A DNA stretch of 64,000 nt from Aquimarina macrocephali JAMB N27 (lineage in GTDB: Bacteria > Bacteroidota > Bacteroidia > Flavobacteriales > Flavobacteriaceae). Each line of letters opens with the position of its first letter. Within the stretch, counting starts at the first letter, position 1. The stretch lies in the NCBI RefSeq assembly GCF_000520995.1, contig NZ_JACA01000007.1, positions 107,063 to 171,062 of the forward strand. The letters are read 5' to 3'. Below the pieces are notes generated by a model. It searched no databases. It had not been told where the DNA came from and saw only the letters and a list, made by a program, of their open reading frames with translations. The position numbers and the translations under genes were made by a program. Positions 27,088-35,381 of the stretch are shown piece after piece.

Positions 27088-27888
27088 TTATATTTCTGGT
27101 ATTAACAACACTAAAAAATCAATTACAAGAGATACAATTTCTCCTTCTTTGCCAATTCCCCAATATGATGGATACATTCCGTCTCCGTATCCTGAATGAA
27201 ACATAGTAATATTTAATTCCGAGTTGGGAAGTTGAAAGTTTATCCAATCTCCATAATCAGTTGGATCATTTTGGTCCTTTGCATTTTTCTTAAATTCTGC
27301 AGCAAAAAAATCGTCATAAATATTTCCTTTGGGATTAGCTTTAATAAAATCTGTTTCAAATTTTTGATATTCTTTTCCAGATTGGAAGTCATAAAATCCG
27401 CCTAATCCAGCATCAACAGGAAATCCGAAATAGTCGGCTTCGTCTGTCAATTCGTTAATGTCATCTTCTGTTCGCAAAGCCATAACCCATTTTTCGGCTT
27501 TCTTGTCACTAAATTCAAGTTTTGCGACAGCATATCTATCTCCAGATTCTTTTGTTTTGGCTACATAAATTTTGATTGGATATTTACCTGGTTTAACTGT
27601 TTTTGTTAAAGGTTTTGTTTCGGAATAAACTAACGGGTCGCAAACCACAATTTGTCCGCTTGGAACATTTAACATTCCAATTTCAAGTAATTCAATTAGG
27701 GTTTCCTCAACTTCTTTATTGTCAAAAATCAGATTATAATCAGCGTGTGAAAGTACTTCAGTTTTCTTTTCATTTTTTTTCTTAAACAGTCCAAACATTT
27801 CTTTTTCTTTTTGCGATTCAGGTTTTTCGTTTGATAAATTACAAGACAAAAAGTTTAGAATTATTCCGAATATTAATAGCTTTCTCAA
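27088..27888 (-). CDS. DUF4241 lipoprotein
   Basis: 266 aa. Lipobox LNFLSC. The DUF4241 signature is clear: VPSGQIVVCDPLVY, KPGKYPIKIYVAK, DYFGFPVDAGLGGFYD and FHSGYGDGMYPSYWGI. The family's role is unknown; members often occur in polymorphic-toxin immunity or housekeeping settings. The ends pair 9 of 10 (TACTGG conserved). Confidence 0.82.
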   Translation of the reverse strand: MRKLLIFGIILNFLSCNLSNEKPESQKEKEMFGLFKKKNEKKTEVLSHADYNLIFDNKEVEETLIELLEIGMLNVPSGQIVVCDPLVYSETKPLTKTVKPGKYPIKIYVAKTKESGDRYAVAKLEFSDKKAEKWVMALRTEDDINELTDEADYFGFPVDAGLGGFYDFQSGKEYQKFETDFIKANPKGNIYDDFFAAEFKKNAKDQNDPTDYGDWINFQLPNSELNITMFHSGYGDGMYPSYWGIGKEGEIVSLVIDFLVLLIPEI

Positions 27889-27898
27889 TGTCTCTCAA

Positions 27899-28035
27899 AT
27901 TACTGGTAACGTTTCGTCTGTGAGTAGTAATGGATTTCTGCTCACTAACTTTTCAGTTTTGCACTGACCTTTGTTATATGTTTATATTTTGTGTTATCAC
28001 TTAAATCACTATTACTTATGCACATTGTTAGCTGC
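27899..28035 (-). repeat. attC-like site 17
   Basis: Arms ATTACTGGTAACGTTTCGTC and ACTTATGCACATTGTTAGC, inner stem AGTAGTAATGG / CACTATTACTT. Confidence 0.82.
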
Positions 28036-28070
28036 TAGCATTTTTAATATCTGATTAGGATAATCTATAG

Positions 28071-28973
28071 TTACTCATCTATGAAATAATCCCAAGCTGC
28101 TTTAGAAATATCAGATATTATTTTCTCGTTAGTTTCAAAATCTTCTACTGATTCAGTGACAAAAACGCTTATAGTAAAGTATTCTCCATTAGGTAGAAAA
28201 ACAATTCCGATATTATTTACTGCGGCAGTTATACCTGTTTCTTTATGTTTTCCCGACCAGCCAGTTTTATGCGCAACTATAGTCTCTTTAGGCAATTGTC
28301 CCCTTAGTCTGTTTTTCCCTGTTTTGGTTCCTTTCATTATATTCCATATGAAATCATAGCTTTTTTTGGAAAGTAAACCATTTTTGTTTTCATAAAATGT
28401 TGCCAGTATCTTGTTAGCTTCTTTTGGTATTGTCCAATTTAGAAATTGTGAATCCCAATTATTTTGCATGGTTTCTTCATTTATCTTAACAGCAAAATCC
28501 TTAAAACCGAGACTCGAAAAATGATTTTCAACAACCTGTGGCTCTCCAAGAAGTTTTAACAAAACATCACAACCAACATTATCACTTAAAGCAACAGTAT
28601 ACTTTATGATTTCCGCTATAGTAAGTTTGCCACCTTCTGGATACTTTCTTCGAATTGGACTCCATAGTCCTGGTAACAACTCACTTTTCTTAATGTCTAT
28701 TTTTTGGTTTAGAGAAAGGTTGCCTTTATCTATTTCAGATAAAATTGTCAATGCAATTGGAAATTTGAATACGCTTTGCATTGGAAAGTGTCTTTGACCA
28801 TTGATACTTAGAGTATCTTTAACCTTAATACCATTAATTGCGACTCCAACAATTGCTTTTTTAGTATTTATAATACTGTCAATTTTCTGTCTTAATGTTT
28901 CAATTTCTTGAGAATATCCTTTTGAGAAAGTTATTAAAAAGATTAAGAATATAATGGGCGTTTTTTTAAACAT
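28071..28973 (-). CDS. class A beta-lactamase (A2-like subgroup)
   Basis: 300 aa with signal peptide ending KGYSQ. Active-site motifs: SVFK (Ser67, Lys70), SDN (130-132), the omega loop with NEETMQNN (Glu166/167, Asn171/172) and KTG (236-238). The longer loops and overall pattern fit the CfxA/PER/VEB-type A2 branch common in Bacteroidota. Periplasmic beta-lactam hydrolysis is inferred; spectrum cannot be read. It is cassette cargo, ends partly paired (9 of 13). Confidence 0.9.
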   Translation of the reverse strand: MFKKTPIIFLIFLITFSKGYSQEIETLRQKIDSIINTKKAIVGVAINGIKVKDTLSINGQRHFPMQSVFKFPIALTILSEIDKGNLSLNQKIDIKKSELLPGLWSPIRRKYPEGGKLTIAEIIKYTVALSDNVGCDVLLKLLGEPQVVENHFSSLGFKDFAVKINEETMQNNWDSQFLNWTIPKEANKILATFYENKNGLLSKKSYDFIWNIMKGTKTGKNRLRGQLPKETIVAHKTGWSGKHKETGITAAVNNIGIVFLPNGEYFTISVFVTESVEDFETNEKIISDISKAAWDYFIDE

Positions 28974-28985
28974 AATTTTTATTTT

Positions 28986-29148
28986 GCCTGCTGGTAACGT
29001 GTTCGTATATAGAAATTTGCGTGTTTGTGTATGAGTAGTATCGAATTTTTTGCCACTACTTTTCGTAGAGTAATTTACAAAATAAAAAAGAATAGCGATT
29101 TGAATTAAAGCTCAAGTCGCTATTGCTTATACACGTTGTTGCGAGTAG
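28986..29148 (-). repeat. attC-like site 18
   Basis: Arms CTGGTAACGTGTTCGTATAT and CTTATACACGTTGTTGCGAG, inner stem GAAATTTGCG / CGCTATTGC. The right box GTTGCGAGTA pairs with TACTCACAAC at 30619. Confidence 0.85.
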
Positions 29149-29151
29149 TTT

Positions 29152-29952
29152 TTACTTCAATTTTTCTAATAAAAGTTCAGCAACTAATTCGGAAGATGCA
29201 GGATTTTGCCCAGTTATTAATAAACCATCTTCAACAGCATAAGGGTTCCAATCTGCTTTTTTAGAGTAAATTCCACCATTACTTTTTAACATGTCTTCTA
29301 CTAAAAATGGAACAACAGAAGTTAGTTGAACAGCTTCTTCTTCTCCGTTTGTAAATCCAGTTACTTTTTTCCCATTAACCAAAGATGTCCCATTTGTATT
29401 TTTTGTGTGTTTAAAAATAGCAGGAGCGTGGCAAACGGCTGCAACAGGTTTATTGTTTTTATAAAAATCTTCTATTAAGGCAATTGAATTTTTATCTTCA
29501 GCTAAATCCCATAATGGTCCGTGTCCTCCTGGATAAAATACAGCTTCATAATCTACTTGATTTACAGTTTCCAACTTTATTGTTTTAGACAATACTTCTT
29601 GCGTTTCTGTATCTTTATTAAATCTTATTGTTGCTGGAGTTTGGAAATCTGGTTCATTACTTTTTGGGTCAATTGGAGGTTGTCCTCCTTTTGGAGATGC
29701 TAAAGTAATTTCAATTCCTTTATCTTTTAATAAGTAATAAGGTGCTGCAAATTCTTCAATCCAAAAACCGGTTTTGAGTCTAGTGTCTCCTAAATCTTCG
29801 TGGCTTGTTAATACAAATAATACTTTTTTCATTGTTTTGCTTTTTTCTGTGTCAGTACTTAATTTTTGTCCATTAGAATTAGTTTCTTTTGTGTTATTAC
29901 CACAAGAAGAAAATAAAGCTAAAGCGATTACAATTGTTGTCATTCTTTTCAT
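29152..29952 (-). CDS. DJ-1/PfpI-family lipoprotein
   Basis: 266 aa. Lipobox FSSC at about residue 17. The DJ-1/PfpI domain has the nucleophile elbow AAVCHAPAIF (Cys), an acid (FYPGGHGPLWDL) and the Hsp31-type GFTNGEE. Related proteins act as glyoxalases, chaperones or amidases; the exported form is of unknown role. TAATTTTG upstream of the start on the minus strand fits a -7 box. It shares a cassette with the Crp regulator upstream. Confidence 0.82.
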   Translation of the reverse strand: MKRMTTIVIALALFSSCGNNTKETNSNGQKLSTDTEKSKTMKKVLFVLTSHEDLGDTRLKTGFWIEEFAAPYYLLKDKGIEITLASPKGGQPPIDPKSNEPDFQTPATIRFNKDTETQEVLSKTIKLETVNQVDYEAVFYPGGHGPLWDLAEDKNSIALIEDFYKNNKPVAAVCHAPAIFKHTKNTNGTSLVNGKKVTGFTNGEEEAVQLTSVVPFLVEDMLKSNGGIYSKKADWNPYAVEDGLLITGQNPASSELVAELLLEKLK

Positions 29953-30027
29953 TTGAGAATGTTTGTATTTTAAAGGGACAAAATTATCGTCAAATTAAGT
30001 ATTGAAAATTGATGTATGGTAATAAAA

Positions 30028-30612
30028 TCAATTATGAGATATTTCTTTTCTAATTCTACTTAAGCTTTCTGTAGTAATTCCTAGATAAGAAGCTATATGG
30101 TAATTTTTTACAGTCTGTTCAATATTTGGGTAAGTGCTTATAAAAGAAACGTATCTTTCTTTAGCTGATTGAGCTAAACCTGCTAATATTCTGTTTTGAA
30201 AGCTAGCAAAAGCTCTTTCCATTTTTTTTCTAAAAAAAGTTTCTAATTGTGGAATCTCTACAAATAAATCGTCCATACTTTTTTTGGAAATTCTATACAA
30301 AGTTGCTTCCTGAATAGTCTCAATATGCATAATTGCTTTGGATGCTGTGAAGAATGCTGTATAATCACTTATCCACCAATCATTAATAGCGAATTGCAAA
30401 GTATGTTCTTTACCAGATTTGTCAATAAAGTAAGTCCTTAAGCATCCATTGTAAACATAATATTGACTGATAACTTTATCGTCTGCTTTTAATATTGTTG
30501 CACCTTTTTTTAAATTGAGTTTTTCAAGTTTATTTTCAATAAGATTTTCTTCTTTTTTTGAAAAAGAGATGTCTTTAAAAATTTCTGATATTATTGAGTT
30601 TTCGATGTTCAT
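30028..30612 (-). CDS. Crp/Fnr-family transcriptional regulator
   Basis: 194 aa. N-terminal cyclic-nucleotide-binding-like domain (LKKGATILKADDKVISQYYVYNGCLR) and a C-terminal winged helix with NYHIASYLGITTESLSRIRKEI. No iron-sulfur cysteine cluster. It lies immediately upstream of the DJ-1-like gene in the same cassette, so that gene is a probable target. Confidence 0.86.
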   Translation of the reverse strand: MNIENSIISEIFKDISFSKKEENLIENKLEKLNLKKGATILKADDKVISQYYVYNGCLRTYFIDKSGKEHTLQFAINDWWISDYTAFFTASKAIMHIETIQEATLYRISKKSMDDLFVEIPQLETFFRKKMERAFASFQNRILAGLAQSAKERYVSFISTYPNIEQTVKNYHIASYLGITTESLSRIRKEISHN

Positions 30613-30617
30613 TTAAA

Positions 30618-30797
30618 TTACTCACAACGTTTAATATATGTGTCGTAGCAAGGCAAAATGTTACCTTGCTTTTCGATTTATTTTGCGCATTGGTTGCTAA
30701 CTTTTACTTTTGGCAAGCATTGCGCCTAACCAAAAATACAACAACCATTCAATTCATCACTTAGTTGCTATGAGCACATATATGTTGTTGTAGCTAG
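30618..30797 (-). repeat. attC-like site 19
   Basis: Arms TTACTCACAACGTTTAATAT and ACATATATGTTGTTGTAGC. Interior of the GGCAAAATGTTACCTTGC subfamily shared with 13012 and 44083. Confidence 0.88.
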
Positions 30798-31291
30798 TTA
30801 TTTTTGTTTATATGGATAATTTTCGGGTCATTTCCATCTTTATCTCGCTTAGAACGTCCAAATAATCCGATTGTAATATCGTCTGGAGAGCTGGTATTTA
30901 ATTCGTCAGGATGAACATAAGTGTACATTCCATATCCGTGTCCTGAAACAACCCAACCTTTCGTTTGATTAAGAGATATTACATTAAAATCACCGGCAGG
31001 TCCGCCAGCGTTAACTGGTCCAAATTCTTTCATTAACTCAATTGCTTTGACTTCGGTATTTTTAACTTTATTAGTGTCATCAAAAATAATGTAAGTCCCA
31101 TTTTCAAATAATACCCAATCTTCAAATTTAGGATTTATAGCAAGCCTAACATTATCAAGTAATGATTTGGGTTCGTTTTCAGAGATATCCATTTCTATTT
31201 TCAGGTTTTCGGTTTGTTTTTTATTCTTTCCGCAACCAATAACAAGGCAGGATATTAATATTAAATTTAAAATTCTAGATATCATTTTCAA
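30794..31291 (-). CDS. lipoprotein of unknown function
   Basis: 165 aa. Lipobox LVIGC. The mature chain (FEDWVLFENGTYIIFDD, GPVNAGGPAGDFNVISLNQTKGWVVSGHG) is compact with repeated glycine turns; no family recognised. The final segment GLFGRSKRDKDGNDPKI is polar. Single-gene cassette whose ends share TAGCTAC. Confidence 0.65.
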   Translation of the reverse strand: MKMISRILNLILISCLVIGCGKNKKQTENLKIEMDISENEPKSLLDNVRLAINPKFEDWVLFENGTYIIFDDTNKVKNTEVKAIELMKEFGPVNAGGPAGDFNVISLNQTKGWVVSGHGYGMYTYVHPDELNTSSPDDITIGLFGRSKRDKDGNDPKIIHINKNN

Positions 31292-31432
31292 TTAGCTACC
31301 ATTTTTGTATAAGGTTAGTTGCGTGTTTTAAGAAACTGATTTACTAAATAAAATACGAACCAAGAAAGTTCGTTTGGACTTTCGTAAATAAGTAATTTGC
31401 TAGCAATTAATTTTATACGGTGTTGGCTACAG
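31292..31432 (-). repeat. attC-like site 20
   Basis: Left TTAGCTACCATTTTTGTATA (AAC degenerate to CAT), right TTATACGGTGTTGGCTACAG. Interior with GAACCAAGAAAGTTC hairpin and GACTTTCGTAAATAAG. Confidence 0.8.
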
Positions 31433-31888
31433 TTTTTTATCAGCCATAATTTTATATTCATATCTATTTCCGAATAACCAACTCCATTTCCTTCTGTAAT
31501 ATGGATCTTTCATCTTGATTATCCGTTTTCCTTTCTCCGTAATTGGATAAACCCTTTTTCCTTCTATTTCAAATATCCGAGTATTCAATATTTTTGGTGT
31601 TTTCGCAATACTATCTCTTATACTCATACTTGTTGGTTTCCACATCCAAATATAAAAATCAAAAATCAGTTTGTTTTTTTCTATTTTATATCCTCCATAT
31701 TCACTCCAACTTAAATCATATTCATTAGTCCATTTGAAAGTTTTGTCAGGATACATTTCAAAAGACTCTAAAAGAAAAGTTTCTCTTAAATGTCCTTTTA
31801 ATTTAATAGTATCTTGTCCATAAAAATCTCCATAGTTTAAAATTAAAATCAGAGTTAAAATGTTTAGTATGTTTTTCGGTTTTTTCAA
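31427..31888 (-). CDS. exported protein of unknown function
   Basis: 153 aa, signal peptide (NILTLILILNYGDFYG). Many aromatic residues (FKWTNEYDLSWSEYGGYKI, FYIWMWKP) suggest a lipocalin-like barrel; no family claimed. Single-gene cassette with ends GTTGGCTACA / TGTTGCCAAC pairing 9 of 10. Confidence 0.65.
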   Translation of the reverse strand: MKKPKNILNILTLILILNYGDFYGQDTIKLKGHLRETFLLESFEMYPDKTFKWTNEYDLSWSEYGGYKIEKNKLIFDFYIWMWKPTSMSIRDSIAKTPKILNTRIFEIEGKRVYPITEKGKRIIKMKDPYYRRKWSWLFGNRYEYKIMADKKL

Positions 31889-31890
31889 AT

Positions 31891-32027
31891 TGTTGCCAAC
31901 GGTTTTGTATATGAAAAGTAGCAGATTTGTATGCGACTATTTTCAGTTTAAAACAAAGATAGCAGAAAAGAAATAAACTATAAATTTGGCTCTTAACTGC
32001 TATTTTTCATATCCGGTGTTGGCAACA
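31891..32027 (-). repeat. attC-like site 21 (best-preserved palindrome)
   Basis: Left TGTTGCCAAC-GGTTTTGT-ATATGAAAAGTAGCAG, right CTGCTATTTTTCATAT-CCGGT-GTTGGCAAC. The 8-nt against 5-nt spacer asymmetry is clear. Confidence 0.93.
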
Positions 32028-32031
32028 GTAA

Positions 32032-32484
32032 TTATTTATTCGCTATATAATTTCCGGGTGTAAATCCAAAAGTTTTCATCAACCTATTCCAAGTATTACT
32101 TTGAGATATTGCCAATGTTAAAAAACATATTTCTTCTTTAGAAAAGAAACTCAATAATGAATTATATATATCATCTGGTATTGGTTTGCGTTCTAATTTG
32201 GTAAGTGCATCTGTAAAATATAGTGTTGCCCTTTCTTTATCTGAAAAGTAAGGTGTTTCTTCCCAAACACATAAAGAGGATAGTCGTAGATCAGATTCAT
32301 CTAAATGCTTTAGCTCTTTGTGATGCATATCCACACAATAGGCACAGCCATTTCTTTGAGCAGTCCTTAATCTGATTATTTCTATTAGTTTTCTATCCAA
32401 AGAAGAATTAATAATTGAGTCTTCAATAATTCTTAAATTTTCGAACATTCCATTTGGGATGTCTTGATATGTAATTCGTTCCAT
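32032..32484 (-). CDS. AhpD/carboxymuconolactone-decarboxylase-family protein
   Basis: 150 aa. The redox motif NGCAYCVDMHH (Cys47, Cys50, His54) is that of AhpD-like alkylhydroperoxidases. LLSFFSKEEICFLTLAISQSN.W.R forms the usual C-terminal helix pair. Antioxidant role inferred. Upstream lie a -7 box and a 14-bp palindrome, and then a broken Crp gene whose intact paralogue is at 38867. Confidence 0.85.
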   Translation of the reverse strand: MERITYQDIPNGMFENLRIIEDSIINSSLDRKLIEIIRLRTAQRNGCAYCVDMHHKELKHLDESDLRLSSLCVWEETPYFSDKERATLYFTDALTKLERKPIPDDIYNSLLSFFSKEEICFLTLAISQSNTWNRLMKTFGFTPGNYIANK

Positions 32485-32513
32485 AATTATAATGTTTTAA
32501 TTAATTTATGAAA

Positions 32514-32558
32514 CAAATTTACGGTGTGTCTGTCTTATAAAAATTAAGATGTCTTAAG
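32514..32558 (-). promoter_or_regulatory. promoter of ahpD-like gene with Crp-type operator
   Basis: Minus-strand -7 box TAAATTTG (32521-32514) lies 22 bp downstream of the palindrome CTTAAGACATCTTAA (32558-32544). The same pair with identical 22-bp spacing precedes the DoxX gene at 38779. A palindrome centre near -41 suits class II activation. Confidence 0.65.
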
Positions 32559-32662
32559 AAGTGAAATGCATTTAGTTTTTTCTCAATTCACCTAAATAAT
32601 CAGGTGTGATTTCTAAATAGGAGGCTATGGATATATTGAGGAACTCTTTGGGTAAAATTAGA
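32537..32662 (-). pseudogene. relic of a Crp/Fnr regulator 3' end
   Basis: About 120 bp match the 3' end and downstream region of the intact Crp gene at 38867-39433 (AATTCACCTAAATAATCAGG against AATTCACTTAAGTATTCAGG; GAGGAACTCTTTG is identical). Only the last ~30 codons, including the end of the helix-turn-helix, remain. Confidence 0.82.
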
Positions 32663-32669
32663 CCATTTT

Positions 32670-32737
32670 GCATATACATCTAAACCTTTAGGTTTGAGAA
32701 CTATTTACACTATTTTTTATATATGTTGTTGTAATAC
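32670..32737 (-). repeat. degenerate attC-like site
   Basis: Clear right arm TTTATATATGTTGTTGTAAT. The left arm is reduced to TTTGCATATACATC next to the Crp relic. Confidence 0.5.
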
Positions 32738-33182
32738 ATTATTCTCCAGTATGGTTTTTTCGATCAATTCATTTTGCCTCTTGCTTTGAACGTGTTTTGA
32801 ATCTTCAATTAGTTTTGCACTTTTCAAAATTGGGAATATCTTTTTCGCTCTTTTAATCATTTTATTTCCAGGAAAAAGTATGTCATTTTTTCCAGCAAAT
32901 AATGTTATGGGAATTTTTATTGAATTAGATTTTATCTCATTTATTACAGGTGCAGGTGTAAAATCCATTTTGAAATGTAAGAATACTTTTGATAAGTATT
33001 TGACTGCAAATTCGTCACATTCGGTAAAAACTTCAGATAAAAATTTTTCAACATATTTTACTTTCTCCGTTTTTTTTTGTCGGTAACGATTCCGAAAAAC
33101 CAAATTCCCCTCCAATGACCCAGTTGAAATGAATTAATCCGAGTCCAATTAATATTATGTTTATTAAGATTGATAAAATCAT
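32717..33182 (-). pseudogene. chimera of a DUF3995 start and an alpha/beta-hydrolase end
   Basis: From ATG 33182 the minus strand reads a DUF3995-like membrane start (LIGLGLIHFNWVIGGEFGF, SLPTKKNGE) and then TGA. In the next frame the remainder (LSKVFLHFKMDFTPAPVI, LFAGKNDILFPG with the Asp, SKHVQS with the His) is the C-terminal third of an alpha/beta hydrolase without its nucleophile. Two unrelated gene pieces are joined near 33090. The R boxes on either side do not pair. Confidence 0.6.
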
Positions 33183-33208
33183 AATTTTCAGTTTGTTGAT
33201 TTTTAATT

Positions 33209-33308
33209 GGTGCTAATGTTTATGTATATGGATCGTATCGTAAAAATATACCTTAATATCTATTAGTCACTTACCTAGTTGTGAGGTGAATAAATTTTGT
33301 CACACGTT
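33209..33308 (-). repeat. attC-like site 23
   Basis: Left GGTGCTAATGTTTATGTATA, right AAATTTTGTCACACGTT. The right box pairs with GTGTGGCAA at 33826 across the flavodoxin-like gene. Confidence 0.65.
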
Positions 33309-33309
33309 T

Positions 33310-33801
33310 TTATTTTCCAACTTGATTGATAAATTCATCTAATTCCAGTTGGTTTATCTCTCCTGCGATTGTGTGTAAACTTCCGAGATATTTCATTCCT
33401 AAATAATCTGCGGTTTCAGAAAACGGAAGCCAAAAAATATGACCTAAATTATTTCCTACTGAACAACTAATTGCAGCCATGTTTTTCCCACGTAATTTTC
33501 GCCCAAGGTCTTTTTCAATTTCTAATAAATCAGTTATTCTGTCAAAAAATACTTTCATAATTCCGCTCATTGAATACCAATAAACAGGTGTTGCAAAAAT
33601 CAGAGTATCATATTTATCAATAATTTTTCGCATTAGCATGAGGTAATCATCATTTTCATAATTATGCTTATAATCGTAAAATCCGATATTATAATCGTTC
33701 AAGTCTATCAAATCCCAGTTTGATTTTTTTATCAGTTCATTCGTCAGAGCTTTAGTATCTCCATCATTTCTTGAACTTCCTGTAATTATGATATTTTTCA
33801 T
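33310..33801 (-). CDS. NAD(P)H-dependent FMN reductase / flavodoxin-fold protein
   Basis: 163 aa. GSSRNDGDTKALTNELI binds the FMN phosphate, TLIFATPVYWYSMSGIMKVFFDRI is the second flavin loop, and the C-terminal AAISCSVGNN completes the flavodoxin fold. It resembles NADPH:FMN/quinone reductases of the MdaB/WrbA superfamily. Single-gene cassette. Confidence 0.87.
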   Translation of the reverse strand: MKNIIITGSSRNDGDTKALTNELIKKSNWDLIDLNDYNIGFYDYKHNYENDDYLMLMRKIIDKYDTLIFATPVYWYSMSGIMKVFFDRITDLLEIEKDLGRKLRGKNMAAISCSVGNNLGHIFWLPFSETADYLGMKYLGSLHTIAGEINQLELDEFINQVGK

Positions 33802-33823
33802 TAAGCGTTTCGTTTTTCCTCAA

Positions 33824-33965
33824 ATGTGTGGCAACGGTCTAGTATAATAATAGTTGCCGATTTTTATGCACTAACTTTTCGGTTTAATACAGACCTTTTT
33901 TATATTTACTTACTTTCGTTTTAGCGATTAAACCGCTATTATTTTTATACATCTTCCTTCACGCC
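33824..33965 (-). repeat. attC-like site 24
   Basis: Left ATGTGTGGCAACGGTCTAGT, right TTATTTTTATACATCTTCC. The stop codon of the glycosyltransferase lies inside its right end. Confidence 0.8.
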
Positions 33966-35212
33966 ATTATAAATTCGTATAACTCTTCTTTTAGATTTTC
34001 ACTATTCATTTTGTGAGATATTTTTTCTGCTTTTGATTTATATGATTCTTTAGTAACTAAATCTATTAATAAAGGTTCTATTGTCTTTATTGAAAGTTTT
34101 CCAATTGAGGGTCCTTTGGGTCCTGCACCAATACTTTTAATCATAGAGTTCCAACCAAATTGGTCAATTATATGCGGAATAATAAGTGTGGCACAACCAT
34201 TTTTTAGTCCCATATGTGTTGTTCCCGATCCTCCGTGATGAATAACTCCATAAGTTCTTTTAAAAATCCACTCGTAAGGAATAGAAGTCACAAAATGAAA
34301 TAGTTCGTTATTGGCAAACTCGCTCAATTTTATAATTCCACCTGATGCTGTATTTATAACTGTTGGTATTTGTAATTTATTCAGCGTTTTTAATAGCAAA
34401 CGAGAGGTTTTTTCAGGGTTTGGATTCACCATACTACCAAATGACAAAAAAACAACTCTTTTATTGTTTGCTAAAAAGGCAATAAGTTCTTTTTCAGGTT
34501 TCCAGTCCACTTTTTTGTCCTGCTTGTGATAACCTAATATTTGAACATTGGAAGGCCAATCTTTTGGATTTAAAAATAGTGTGGGAGAAATTGTGAATAT
34601 TAAATTTTCTGCAAATAATGCTTTTTTAATTTTTCTTTTGCTTAAAGAAATTTTTTCGGGAATATTATTGGAGGCATCTTTAATCATTTTTACTAAACCA
34701 AAAATTGCCAACCGATAAGTTAATCGGTTAATTAGTTTGCCGTAATTTCCATTGAAACCGATATGGGCATTACCTTCGACATAATGTATAACGTAAGGTA
34801 CTGGACTAATCATTACGGATTTCATTGAATTTTCAATACTCCAAATCAACGGATAGTTACATTTTGAATTATAGATAATTCTATAAGGTTTTTCTTTTTC
34901 TATAATTTCATATTGTTGCTTTACAAGAAGTTTATTGACATATTTACCTTTTTTGTATAAATTATATAAAGCTTTGATTTTTGAATTCAGTCTCATTTTT
35001 CCGCCCATCATTATTTTTCCATCTTCACTTTCTATCAGTTCTATGAATTTTGGGCTTAACGGAAAAAATTTAAATTCATTTGAAACTAATTTTGAATGCT
35101 GTTCTGGAAAGGAAAATATTATTTCGTGACCCTTTTTATACAGTAGCTGTCCAATCGCTAAAAAAGGTTCTATATCACCACGTGTTCCTATAGAAATTAG
35201 AAGTATTTTCAT
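33959..35212 (-). CDS. GT1-family glycosyltransferase (UGT/MGT-like)
   Basis: 417 aa. It opens with LLISIGTRGDIEPFLAIG, the acceptor-domain signature of GT28/GT1 macrolide- and sterol-type glucosyltransferases. The C-terminal domain has VVFLSFGSM and GVIHHGGSGTTHMGLKNG, which binds the nucleotide sugar. Acceptors are usually hydrophobic small molecules. At 1.25 kb it is a large single-gene cassette. Confidence 0.88.
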   Translation of the reverse strand: MKILLISIGTRGDIEPFLAIGQLLYKKGHEIIFSFPEQHSKLVSNEFKFFPLSPKFIELIESEDGKIMMGGKMRLNSKIKALYNLYKKGKYVNKLLVKQQYEIIEKEKPYRIIYNSKCNYPLIWSIENSMKSVMISPVPYVIHYVEGNAHIGFNGNYGKLINRLTYRLAIFGLVKMIKDASNNIPEKISLSKRKIKKALFAENLIFTISPTLFLNPKDWPSNVQILGYHKQDKKVDWKPEKELIAFLANNKRVVFLSFGSMVNPNPEKTSRLLLKTLNKLQIPTVINTASGGIIKLSEFANNELFHFVTSIPYEWIFKRTYGVIHHGGSGTTHMGLKNGCATLIIPHIIDQFGWNSMIKSIGAGPKGPSIGKLSIKTIEPLLIDLVTKESYKSKAEKISHKMNSENLKEELYEFIMA

Positions 35213-35231
35213 ATTGTCTAATTGTTTTTTC

Positions 35232-35373
35232 GCATGAGTTACAGCGTATTTGTATATTGTTTGTTGCGTAGTTAAGTAAGGAATTTAGCAAATAAAAACC
35301 GAATAGAAAATCCACAAGGATTTTCATAACTAGGCTAGCACTAGCAATAAATTATATACGGTGTTACTACACG
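35232..35373 (-). repeat. attC-like site 25
   Basis: Left GCATGAGTTACAGCGTATTT, right ATTATATACGGTGTTACTAC. The interior is almost the same as the site at 24527 (ACCGAATAGAAAATCCAC, TAGGCTAGCACTAGCAAT). Confidence 0.85.
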
Positions 35374-35381
35374 TTTTTTTT

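Noticed and set aside
32728..33217. R-box pair around the chimeric hydrolase
   Set aside because: GTTGTAATAC and GGTGCTAAT do not pair even with wobbles, so this is not counted as a cassette.
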